Below the pieces are notes generated by a model. The model did not search any database and had not been told where the DNA came from. It saw nothing but the letters and a program-made list of their open reading frames with translations. A stretch of DNA of 64,000 bases, from positions 1 to 64,000 of the forward strand of contig CAIJLX010000051.1 in the NCBI GenBank assembly GCA_903821695.1, written 5' to 3'. Source of the stretch: an uncultured Alphaproteobacteria bacterium (GTDB lineage: Bacteria; Pseudomonadota; Alphaproteobacteria; Rickettsiales; CAIJLX01). A program made the position numbers and the translations under genes. Positions 53,921 to 64,000 of the stretch are shown here, one piece after another. How positions within the stretch are numbered: position 1 is the stretch's first letter; every line of letters begins with the position of its first letter.

Positions 53921-55341
53921 GCTGCCGCCTGACCTTGGAAGAGTGATTGAATGTTGAATTGCAGTTCAACACCAGCCAGCGCAGGCTCATTGTTTAAATT
54001 GATCTGACGCTGAATTTTCTGCACCACGATACTTGCATTATTAAGCGCTGTGTTTGGCAGAATCACCGTAAACACTGAGTGCGGCAATGCATTTTGCTCG
54101 GTCAGGCTTTCCTCAAACAACTGGTCAATTTTGCGTGTATGGCCAGAAATAATTTTACCAAGCGCACGTGCTGCTTCACGACGTGCCGGCTCCGCAATTT
54201 TTGAAGCGCCCACCATACGAATGCTAATGAGCGATGCATCAAAGCCCACGCGTTTCGCAAGTTCCGGCAGATATGCCGCCTGCTGGCGCAAGAAGCTGCC
54301 CGAAAGCACATTGCTATCAGGATTCAGCATGCTGTCGCGTTTCGCAATTTGATAACCAAGTGCACGTGCATAAGCCGCACCGACCCATTCGCAAAGCACT
54401 TTAAAGCTCTCAATGGTCGAGAAATTGAGCACCGAAAAGCCCATCGATTCGATTTTAAGCATACCGAATACGCGACCGCTCACGACATCATAGAGGCTTC
54501 CCGCCAATACGCCGTGGCCATCCAATTTGCGTTCATCTTCTTCATTTACTAAATTCAATACACGCCCTTTGGTCAACACTTCGCGGTATAATGTGCTGCT
54601 GCTATCATATTCGCGTGGATAGGTAGCATCTGCCGGCCAACCGAAACTGTTTTGCAATTCCAGGCGATCATTTTTAAACAGGAAAATCGAATAACGTTCT
54701 GCATTCAGCAACACGCTCACCAGATTTTCTACACCATCCAATACGCCATTCGGATCGCGCACTTCGATTGCACGCGCTGCATCATAAGCCGAAAATGCGG
54801 TGCGCAATTGACCAGCCACACGGAATTCCAAATTTTCTTTGATCAGACGAATATCATTATATTTTTCAGCAATGGTTTCTTCACGAACGCGGCTTTCGTA
54901 TAATTCTTCTGTCAGCCGTTGTTGGCGACGTACATGGCGCTGGCGCATTTCGCCCAGAATCAATGCTGCCATCAGCCACATAACGGGATTGATGCAAAGC
55001 TCATATAAATGGCTGAAGGAATCAAGGCCTTCGGTTGCATGTACCGGAATATGTGGGTTGCCGAGCAGCAACACGACTGAAGCAACGATTGCACTTAAAA
55101 AGCCTTCTTTCACGCCATATTGCACCGAAGTGAGGAGTACAATAATCCAGAATGGATGCGGGCTTACGCTCCAGAAACGGTCACCTTTAAAGACGAGGTC
55201 GATGAGAATCGCGACCACAAAAAAGATCCCGATCTCAAGCACCGCCGAAGGGCGGATGAGCCATGGGCGTTTCGGCTTATTGACCACTTGTAACTGTGTG
55301 GTTTCTGCCGAACGCGGTGTGGTGGTGGTGACTGCTAACAT
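53917..55341 (-). CDS. pelD: PelD (TM-GAF-degenerate GGDEF, c-di-GMP receptor)
   Basis: Four TM segments, GAF domain, degenerate GGDEF lacking the GGDEF motif, retained RxxD (GHTRKIDQ). Confidence 0.88.
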   Translation of the reverse strand: MLAVTTTTPRSAETTQLQVVNKPKRPWLIRPSAVLEIGIFFVVAILIDLVFKGDRFWSVSPHPFWIIVLLTSVQYGVKEGFLSAIVASVVLLLGNPHIPVHATEGLDSFSHLYELCINPVMWLMAALILGEMRQRHVRRQQRLTEELYESRVREETIAEKYNDIRLIKENLEFRVAGQLRTAFSAYDAARAIEVRDPNGVLDGVENLVSVLLNAERYSIFLFKNDRLELQNSFGWPADATYPREYDSSSTLYREVLTKGRVLNLVNEEDERKLDGHGVLAGSLYDVVSGRVFGMLKIESMGFSVLNFSTIESFKVLCEWVGAAYARALGYQIAKRDSMLNPDSNVLSGSFLRQQAAYLPELAKRVGFDASLISIRMVGASKIAEPARREAARALGKIISGHTRKIDQLFEESLTEQNALPHSVFTVILPNTALNNASIVVQKIQRQINLNNEPALAGVELQFNIQSLFQGQAAA

Positions 55342-55350
55342 ATTAAGCCC

Positions 55351-58300
55351 CTATAACTTCCATTTGAAATAACCGCCAACACGGGTTGAATCTGCGTCGG
55401 ATTGTTTAAACCCGATACTATGACTGAACCGTAATTGGAATTCTTTATTTAAGCCGACTTGCTGGATCCAGCGTCCACCGAGATATGGCCCGTTGCCGCC
55501 GAATCGATCATATGCATAACCACCGAACGCTTCCCAATAGGATGCTTCGATCAAATCGGTCGGGATTTCCTGGCGCCAACCGACCGTACCATAATGTACT
55601 TCGCGGGTAACGAGCGGGTAATAGCGATAATCCTGGCCGGATGGATCGGTGTTATGTTGGACATCCATCGGATATTCCGCATCCAACCCATATTCTGCAA
55701 ACAGACGTGGATCAATACGGCTGCCAACATAATAGAGTGGCAAGCGCATTGTGGCACCAACCGTTACTGAGCGATCAACATCTTCAACATCTTCCAAATT
55801 ATAGCGGTTATAGCCAACTGTAACTGACGGCGCGATATCTGGGCGAATGCGGAAGTTTTGCGAATAAGCGATACGGTCGCGGTTCACATAATCGAGCACA
55901 CCTTCAACGAAATCCCAGTTCGAGCGGTGATATTCAGCATTCACCGTAATATCGCCACGCATATAACGTTTGAGATATTCGATGCCCGCACCTACGGTTT
56001 TCATATTAAAGAAGCCAGACGCCTTCAGCTGATCACCATTATCCAATTCATGACGCAGATAAACTTCCTGACGTACACGGAGCTCATTGGTATCTTCAAC
56101 AGCACCCGTTTCACCGCGGCGCACACCTTCGGCCATCACATAGTTATGATCCGCTACAATGCCCATCACGTTATTCTGATTCGCACGAACTTCACCGCTA
56201 AGCTGGCCGAGAATCTGCGTGTCATCATCAAGCAGCTGAATCTCGCCATCAACCTTCATAAAGCCACGGCGTGATTCTTGAATGCGATTGCGCAGACGTG
56301 CTGCATCTTCATTGGTTGGAGCAAGCACTAACACTTCGTTTACATGCCCCAGTGCTTGCGGTGTATTGCCCATATACCACTCTACGCTTGAAAGCGCGGC
56401 AAGCACCTGCGGATTATTTGGATAACGCGCATTGATAGCCTGCAGGCGATCGCGTGAGCGGGCTTGGTGACCGGTTTCGAGATCCAATTGTGCATGTAGC
56501 AATTCCAGGCGAATTTCACCCTCTTGGCTCACCTGTTCAATGGTTTGCACCGGTATTTGTTTTTCTTCCGGAAGCACAGCCGTAATGGTGAAGGTTTTGT
56601 CTTTGCTCTCCGCGAAATTATTGCTCAAGCGCATACCGCGATCCGCCACCAGCACGATCGAGTCATAGCTGGTCGAGGTCAGCTGTATCCAAGCTGGCAT
56701 TTCTTTGCCGAGCGTACGCAGCAATGGTTGTTTTGAAGCTTCGCCCGTAAATTGAATCACCATTTCGTTTGGCAATTGGGTGCCACGCACTTTGAGCACA
56801 TGCTGGCGCGGTAATGTGAAGCTGCTCATCTCTGCCGCCATCGGAGTGATCGTCATTTTCTGCACCGTGCGCACATTGTTCTGCGCGATGGTATGGAAGA
56901 ATTCACGCGCAGCGTCATATTGCTTGTTGGTCAGCAACAACAACACATAATCGGCCTGCAAATTCTTATCGTCCGGATTTTTTTCAATCACTTTTGCCAT
57001 CATCGCTTGTGCTTCCGGATAACTGCCCAAATGGAACAAGGATTTGGCGGTAATCAATTCCGCATCTCTGGTTTGTGGCGTCACCATTTTCGCGCCAACC
57101 AATGCACGTTGGTAATAAGGGGTCGCATCCGTTTTGTGGCCCTGACGGGTCAAAATATCCGCCATATCATAGAAAGTGCGGAAATCATTGCCGCCTTTGG
57201 CGTGATATTTTTTAAACACTTCTGCTGCTTGCGTATAATTCGCACGGTTATAGAGCATAATGCCATAATCACGCAGCAAATTGGCATCATCCGGGCGCAG
57301 GCTAACTAATTTCTCGAGCACTTTATCGCCCAATGCCGGGTAATTATTACCAAGCGCCACATTGCGCAAGGTTTCAAGACGTTTTGGATCCTGCGTGTTG
57401 TTAAACATACGGGTTAAATCCGCTTCCGTCGCTGCATTGCCAAGCACGGAAAGAGTTTCGAGATAAATCTCATCTTCCGCCTGGCCACGTTTATCGGCCG
57501 GAATATTCTCGATCAGGCGCAGAATCTGGTGATAGCCACCGCTCGCATAAAGCAGTTTCATCCATTCAATACGCTCTTGTGCTGGTGCATTGACTGCACG
57601 GCGAGCCATCCAATCCAATTTATCTTCTTCCGGACGAGTGCCCCAGAGATACATTAATTGCTCGAGATCTTTATTGCCTGGGTGCGCGGTGTTCGAAAGC
57701 TCAACGAATAATGCTGCCGCATCTTTTTTGTCGCCTGCGGCCAAAGAATCATATGCAAAGCGGCGTTTCTCGGAATTTGGAGCGCCTGGTCGTGTCGCTT
57801 GTGCTTTTTCGAATGCGCGCAGTTCAGCCATTTTACCCTGTTTACGCAGCATGGCGGTATAGAAATAGCTCCATTTGCTGGTCGGGTTCGCAAGCGCTTT
57901 TTCTTTAATCATCGGCGTATAATCATCCGCTGCATTATAGGTTACCAATTGCTGGATAACCGCAATTTGGCGCTCTTCGGGCACATTTGGCTGAGCCAAT
58001 TCTGCTTTGAGCAGCACAATCATTTCCGGCCAATATTTGGGTTCATTCGGCGCTACCGCATAGAGCAGCGAGCTATACAGCTGCGGATCCATCGCGAAGC
58101 CGTTGTCTTTCAACTCTTTGATATGCTCAAATGCTTCCACTTGCTGGCCATTATTAATCAGCGCCGTCGCATAAAGGAATTGGTCATCATCCTTCGCCGT
58201 GCGCCAATAGAGACGTTTTGCAGCATAAGCCGCAATCGCAGGGTGTTTATAATCATTCGAGATATAGTAAACATCGCGCAATAACGCAGGCGATACAACA

Positions 58301-59775
58301 TCATCCGCATGCATATTAAGCCACTGAATAACTTCCTTATCTTTACCCGCAGCCGATGCCATTTTGAGCCATGCAATATCCACCATCAACGATGGACGAG
58401 TAACACGGAAACCTTCGAATATTTTGAGGCCTTCTTCGGTCACTTTATGTTGCAACATCAACCATGTCAGCGCGCCGAGATCGTTATCTTCCACTTGTGT
58501 ATAAGGGCGCAGGCTAAACAAGAAATCGCGTGATAAATCGACCATACCCGCACGCATCGTTGCCTTGCTCAGGGCCACCGTTTCAAATACTTGAATCTTT
58601 GGTGTTTTATTCAATTGGCTTTGTGCTTTTGCTTGCGCATCTGACTCACGCAATGCGAGCGCAAAAATAGCATCAAGTGCTGGCCATTGCGCCAATTTGG
58701 TTGGCCCAACTGCCGTGCGCAATGCTTTAATTGGATCGGTTTGCTGCTCATCTTGATAGAATTCAGTCAACTGGATGAAGCGGAATTCCGGCAATTTATC
58801 GACATCGCCAGGACCAGTTAGCGCCTGAATCAGCGGAATATTACGCTGACGGATTGCGACATCCAGGAACAGTTCCTGCAGGCTCTCTGGCAAACGTGAT
58901 GCATTATATAAATTCACCATCCGCTCATAGGCCCTACGCTCCTGCCCGCTCGCAATTTCGGCACGAACGAGAGCAATGGTAATGTCCGGATCTGTCGTGA
59001 AATCACGATAAGGCGCAAGCAGCGCGAGGCTTAAATCTGGGCGACGGCTGGAGTAGAAAATATTGGACAAATGCAACACGGTCTGGCGTCTTACTTTTTC
59101 GTTTTGACCTGCAAGCCACGTGCTCGCAATCGCAAATGCATCATCCTGGCGGCCTAATTGTGAAAGCGCGATCACCCAGCTTTCCATCGCTTCCTGGTTC
59201 ATTGCCTTTGGATTGCGCTGGAACAAAGTTTTCATCACATTCGCCGCATCTTCATTGCGGTTCATTTGGCGATAAATAAACGCAAGCTGCGTATAGTTTT
59301 CCGTTTTATCAGGCTCTGATTGCAGCAATTTTTCCAGCACCGCGATCTGCTTGTTATAATCTTGGTTATAGTTATAAATATCCGAAAGTTTTTTGAGCTT
59401 TTCTGGGTCTGCGCGCAGCGTGTTCATTTTTTCGAGCACCCGTGCATAATCCGCCTGACGACCGGCATATTGATAGAGTGTTGAAATTCGGTCCAGCGCA
59501 CGAATATCGTCCGGATTTTTTTGCAAATACGCTTCGAGTAGTGAGATCGCGCGGTTTAACTCATTGTTCTCAAGATAAATGCGCACCAATGGGAATACGA
59601 TTTCCGGCGAAAGATTACCCACCGTCAGCTGGGTTTCATAATCGGCGCGCGATTCGATAAGACCCGAACCGTCGACTTTCATCATCGCGATGCCGGTTTT
59701 GGTCGGCAGCAAATAACTGGCGGATAAAATACCCGCAACAATCAACCCCAAGATAATAATGTACGTGAGACGCAT
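55351..59775 (-). CDS. pelB: PelB-like TPR + outer-membrane beta-barrel protein (1474 aa)
   Basis: N-terminal TM anchor, many TPRs, C-terminal barrel ending in ...RVGGYFKWKL; directly upstream of pelD. Confidence 0.88.
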   Translation of the reverse strand: MRLTYIIILGLIVAGILSASYLLPTKTGIAMMKVDGSGLIESRADYETQLTVGNLSPEIVFPLVRIYLENNELNRAISLLEAYLQKNPDDIRALDRISTLYQYAGRQADYARVLEKMNTLRADPEKLKKLSDIYNYNQDYNKQIAVLEKLLQSEPDKTENYTQLAFIYRQMNRNEDAANVMKTLFQRNPKAMNQEAMESWVIALSQLGRQDDAFAIASTWLAGQNEKVRRQTVLHLSNIFYSSRRPDLSLALLAPYRDFTTDPDITIALVRAEIASGQERRAYERMVNLYNASRLPESLQELFLDVAIRQRNIPLIQALTGPGDVDKLPEFRFIQLTEFYQDEQQTDPIKALRTAVGPTKLAQWPALDAIFALALRESDAQAKAQSQLNKTPKIQVFETVALSKATMRAGMVDLSRDFLFSLRPYTQVEDNDLGALTWLMLQHKVTEEGLKIFEGFRVTRPSLMVDIAWLKMASAAGKDKEVIQWLNMHADDVVSPALLRDVYYISNDYKHPAIAAYAAKRLYWRTAKDDDQFLYATALINNGQQVEAFEHIKELKDNGFAMDPQLYSSLLYAVAPNEPKYWPEMIVLLKAELAQPNVPEERQIAVIQQLVTYNAADDYTPMIKEKALANPTSKWSYFYTAMLRKQGKMAELRAFEKAQATRPGAPNSEKRRFAYDSLAAGDKKDAAALFVELSNTAHPGNKDLEQLMYLWGTRPEEDKLDWMARRAVNAPAQERIEWMKLLYASGGYHQILRLIENIPADKRGQAEDEIYLETLSVLGNAATEADLTRMFNNTQDPKRLETLRNVALGNNYPALGDKVLEKLVSLRPDDANLLRDYGIMLYNRANYTQAAEVFKKYHAKGGNDFRTFYDMADILTRQGHKTDATPYYQRALVGAKMVTPQTRDAELITAKSLFHLGSYPEAQAMMAKVIEKNPDDKNLQADYVLLLLTNKQYDAAREFFHTIAQNNVRTVQKMTITPMAAEMSSFTLPRQHVLKVRGTQLPNEMVIQFTGEASKQPLLRTLGKEMPAWIQLTSTSYDSIVLVADRGMRLSNNFAESKDKTFTITAVLPEEKQIPVQTIEQVSQEGEIRLELLHAQLDLETGHQARSRDRLQAINARYPNNPQVLAALSSVEWYMGNTPQALGHVNEVLVLAPTNEDAARLRNRIQESRRGFMKVDGEIQLLDDDTQILGQLSGEVRANQNNVMGIVADHNYVMAEGVRRGETGAVEDTNELRVRQEVYLRHELDNGDQLKASGFFNMKTVGAGIEYLKRYMRGDITVNAEYHRSNWDFVEGVLDYVNRDRIAYSQNFRIRPDIAPSVTVGYNRYNLEDVEDVDRSVTVGATMRLPLYYVGSRIDPRLFAEYGLDAEYPMDVQHNTDPSGQDYRYYPLVTREVHYGTVGWRQEIPTDLIEASYWEAFGGYAYDRFGGNGPYLGGRWIQQVGLNKEFQLRFSHSIGFKQSDADSTRVGGYFKWKL

Positions 59776-59901
59776 TTAAATACTAAAAATCCGATAGTTA
59801 AAAAATTAACATCAATCGTTAATGAAAAACAAATAGTGCTGTGGATAATTGATAAATGTTTAGAGGTTTTTTAACCTTTTTGCAAGTATTTAACTGCTTT
59901 G

Positions 59902-60717
59902 TTACCTCACATGCACCAAGGTTCTGTTGGAAATGTAGGGCAACATGTTGTTCTCAAACATTTTTTTAGTTAACATTTCTTCTGTCTTTACATCCGTCAG
60001 ATCCCAATATTCCAGACCCAATACACCCACTGCTGGCGCTTTTGCCTTCGCTTTATATAAATAATTGAGGGCATAATCCTGCTCCTCCTTACTTCTTAAT
60101 ATATGTTTTTGCTGGGCTGGATCGAAGTTAGTAAACGTACTTTCGGCCAATACATAGTTTAGCATCGGCGCGGTTTCTTCTAACACATGGTAGCCTCGGT
60201 TCTGGATAAGAAGCAAATGCGGGTATGCTTCCCGAATGGCCTTTACCAGCTGCACCGCTGCTTTTTCCATGCCTGGCTTTTGCTCTTCCAGAGCCACCGG
60301 GCTATCTAACGTATCAAACATTAATCCTGCAAAACCTCGTTGTATCAACGGTGGAATTACTTCTTCTAATAACATTTTCTGCCAAAGCGGGTTGCGGATA
60401 TCAACCACATAACTGCCCGGCCAATGTGGGTTTTCCTGTAGCAGTAGCCCTTCTGCTTTTGCATGCTGATACCACGGGTCGTTCACTGTAATTTCGCCCA
60501 AGCTCACATAACCCACCACCTGCGTATCGTTTTTGATCAGTCTTTTCAGGCTAAAGGGATATAGCCGGTCTAGCACCACCAACTTATAGGATGTAAAAAC
60601 CTTCGGTTTTGCGGTATCACCATAATACACCGCCCAGCCAGTCGGTTTTTGGCAGGACGTTGTAAAAACCAGCAGGACGGCCCACAATAACCCATTGATA
60701 TATAAACGAAAGTTCAT
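59902..60717 (-). CDS. PelA-like GH114 (endo-alpha-1,4-polygalactosaminidase-type) domain protein, no deacetylase
   Basis: Lipoprotein-like N-terminus (FTTSCQKP), TGWAVYYGD...YKLVVLDRLYP...VVGYVSLGEI...GFAGLMFDTLDS; 271 aa only. Confidence 0.85.
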   Translation of the reverse strand: MNFRLYINGLLWAVLLVFTTSCQKPTGWAVYYGDTAKPKVFTSYKLVVLDRLYPFSLKRLIKNDTQVVGYVSLGEITVNDPWYQHAKAEGLLLQENPHWPGSYVVDIRNPLWQKMLLEEVIPPLIQRGFAGLMFDTLDSPVALEEQKPGMEKAAVQLVKAIREAYPHLLLIQNRGYHVLEETAPMLNYVLAESTFTNFDPAQQKHILRSKEEQDYALNYLYKAKAKAPAVGVLGLEYWDLTDVKTEEMLTKKMFENNMLPYISNRTLVHVR

Positions 60718-60719
60718 CT

Positions 60720-61373
60720 ATGAAGCATATCATTACTTTCATCATTTTTACAGGGGTTTTACTGTTCCTTTTGTGGCGCGCCTTCCCCGAGGTCGAAATC
60801 ACGCAAAACGACATGGGCACCATCGTCCAATTGCTATTAGTCGGCAGCATGTTGAGCGGCTCGGTGCTGCTACTTTTCCGCCAAAACTTAGGCAAAGGCT
60901 TTCATTACGCCGTGATCTGGCTCACCTTGGGCTTCGCCTGCGTTGTCTTCTATAGCGGCAAAAACGTGATCCTCGCGAGCCTCCTTCCCGGTCATGCCAC
61001 TCAAGGCGAAACCATTACCATCCGCGCCGCCACTGATGGCCATTTTTACCTGGTCGCCGAGGTCAACGGCAAACCCATCCGCTTCATGATTGATACCGGC
61101 GCCTCAACTCTCTTTATTCCCCTACGCACCGCGCAAAGACTGGGCGTTTCGCTCGAAGACCTCGCCTATACCCAAAGCTTCCAAACTGCCAACGGCCAAA
61201 CCTATGGCGCGCCCACTACTTTGAGCACCGTCAAAATCGGCAGCCATGTATTCACTGATGTCCCGGCCTATATCAACCAAGGCGAATCCCTCACCCCACT
61301 CATGGGCATACGCTTCCTAGATAGAGCTAAGTCCTTGGAAATCAAAGGAGATGAGCTGATTATACATTTTTAA
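60720..61373 (+). CDS. Retropepsin-like aspartic protease (TIGR02281 type)
   Basis: RFMIDTGASTLFIPLRTAQRLGV; N-terminal TM segments. Confidence 0.88.
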   Translation: MKHIITFIIFTGVLLFLLWRAFPEVEITQNDMGTIVQLLLVGSMLSGSVLLLFRQNLGKGFHYAVIWLTLGFACVVFYSGKNVILASLLPGHATQGETITIRAATDGHFYLVAEVNGKPIRFMIDTGASTLFIPLRTAQRLGVSLEDLAYTQSFQTANGQTYGAPTTLSTVKIGSHVFTDVPAYINQGESLTPLMGIRFLDRAKSLEIKGDELIIHF

Positions 61374-61378
61374 CCTCC

Positions 61379-61404
61379 GATTTCTCACTTGCGCTCGGAA
61401 TGAC
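61379..61404. repeat. Half-copy of the 22277-22346 dispersed palindrome
   Basis: GATTTCTCACTTGCGCTCGGAATGAC vs GATTTCTCACTACGTTCGAAATGAC at 22321-22345. Confidence 0.6.
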
Positions 61405-61427
61405 AAATTATAAAATACCGCACTTAT

Positions 61428-63025
<1,598 letters not shown>

Positions 63026-63059
63026 TGAAAATTATACCATCCTCCTGTATTATTAGGGA

Positions 63060-63752
63060 ATGGTAAGGATCACTTCAGATAAAGCGGCTGAGTTACTTTT
63101 TGCTGGAATACCCCATTTTGATTTTAAAAAAGGGATCGGTCCTACTGGAGATCCTGAACTTAGCGCGAATTTAGGCAAAGAAGGAACTCTGCTTGGCACA
63201 GTATGTTATGGACTAGGCCGTCCGGTAGAGCACGGCAAGCTACACATGTATGCAGAAATTTTTATTAAAGAAACTGTGCAAGGTTTGGGTCTGGGAAGAG
63301 AGTTATTGTGTAATCTTATTGATTATACTCAGGCTCGTGCTGCAGATAAGCTCGAATTTTACGCTTTGGAGGCTGGAACTTATGCGTGGTTGCGAATGGG
63401 ATTTTTGCCAACAAGAGAAGATTTTGGTTTTTTAAAAGAACACCTTAACGAACAAAAGCAAATACTCGATCTAACACCCGCCGAAACAGAAATCGTAGAC
63501 GCCATCTGTCTTAGTAAGAAACCAGAAGCAGTACGTATGCTGTTTGGACTAACATCCTCGGACAACACAACAAGTATTGCTTGGCAATTGTTATGGGATA
63601 CCGAATATTATTTGCAGCTCAATCTTAAAAATCCTGAATCGATGCGGATATTCAGTGAATATACAGGCTGGAAAGATCGGGAGCGGAATATAATATCACA
63701 GCGTTGGGTAGATGCTATCAGCAAAATTCAGCAAGAAGGGAGACAAAAATGA
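63060..63752 (+). CDS. Putative GNAT-family acetyltransferase with C-terminal extension
   Basis: IFIKETVQGLGLGRELLCNLIDYTQARAADKLEFYALEAGTYAWLRMGFLP resembles a GNAT acyl-CoA-binding region. Confidence 0.65.
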   Translation: MVRITSDKAAELLFAGIPHFDFKKGIGPTGDPELSANLGKEGTLLGTVCYGLGRPVEHGKLHMYAEIFIKETVQGLGLGRELLCNLIDYTQARAADKLEFYALEAGTYAWLRMGFLPTREDFGFLKEHLNEQKQILDLTPAETEIVDAICLSKKPEAVRMLFGLTSSDNTTSIAWQLLWDTEYYLQLNLKNPESMRIFSEYTGWKDRERNIISQRWVDAISKIQQEGRQK

Positions 63753-63928
63753 AGCGGCTAGAACAAGCATTAGTCGAAGAAGCCGAGCGGATGCAGGCAA
63801 AATTGCCAGAGCTGCATTACCAGGCTATTCTTCCTGCGATTTACGAAGCACAAAAACATTATATTGCAGATAAAATAATCGAATCTGCATTCGGCATTAC
63901 ATTAAAACCCGAAGATAGACGCAGTTAA
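63749..63928 (+). CDS. Hypothetical protein (59 aa), translationally coupled
   Basis: MKRLEQALVEEAERMQAKLPELHYQAILPAIYEAQKHY; ATGA overlap with preceding ORF; GGGAG SD-like sequence upstream. Confidence 0.6.
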   Translation: MKRLEQALVEEAERMQAKLPELHYQAILPAIYEAQKHYIADKIIESAFGITLKPEDRRS

Positions 63929-63931
63929 CTA

Positions 63932-64000
63932 TTAAAGCGGCAGCAGACTTTCCACGCGTCTGCTAGCAACCATCAAGATTGCCGTATCAATATATTCCAG
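63932..64000 (-). CDS. Unidentified CDS, C-terminal fragment at window edge
   Basis: Minus strand ...LEYIDTAILMVASRRVESLLPL*, open to the window edge. Confidence 0.35.
   Translation of the reverse strand: MEYIDTAILMVASRRVESLLPL

Noticed and set aside
59840-59848. Second TTATCCACA DnaA box upstream of pelB
   Set aside because: Single 9-mer without iterons or clustered boxes; expected occasionally by chance.

Overview
This 64 kb window looks like a chromosomal segment of an alphaproteobacterium (inferred from the PurS/PurC, DUF1476, AhpC/OxyR, Pdh and CtrA-like signatures). Positions ~1-7.7 kb are an accessory region. It holds an IS630-type transposase fragment at the left edge, next to an apparently N-terminally truncated receiver/HATPase gene. 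It also has several orphan ORFs, a patatin phospholipase, a plasmid-like replication-origin signature (DnaA box plus four iteron-like repeats), an AlpA-like regulator behind a twin-operator promoter, and a tyrosine integrase abutting the 3' end of tRNA-Thr. The rest is mostly core genome: manC/algA-like, purSC, hflX, nnrD, lpxC, bamD, recN, ligA, oxyR/ahpCD, ccmDEFGH, mutS, maeB, rpsT, pdhABC-lpd, an mtn methionine-salvage operon, ispH, a pel exopolysaccharide operon, tRNA-Pro and guaB. Main points for follow-up: (1) a compact pel operon with no recognisable pelC and a PelA reduced to its GH114-like domain; (2) an MtnC-MtnK fusion protein; (3) the iteron/DnaA-box origin inside the integrated element; (4) two unlisted 38-aa lipoprotein ORFs inside the pdh operon, plus an unlisted ccmD; (5) a four-quarter-site OxyR box; (6) a CtrA-like site upstream of a pseudo-receiver gene; (7) an ORF split by one amber codon; (8) several palindromic intergenic elements. 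All calls come from reading the sequence; no database search was run.
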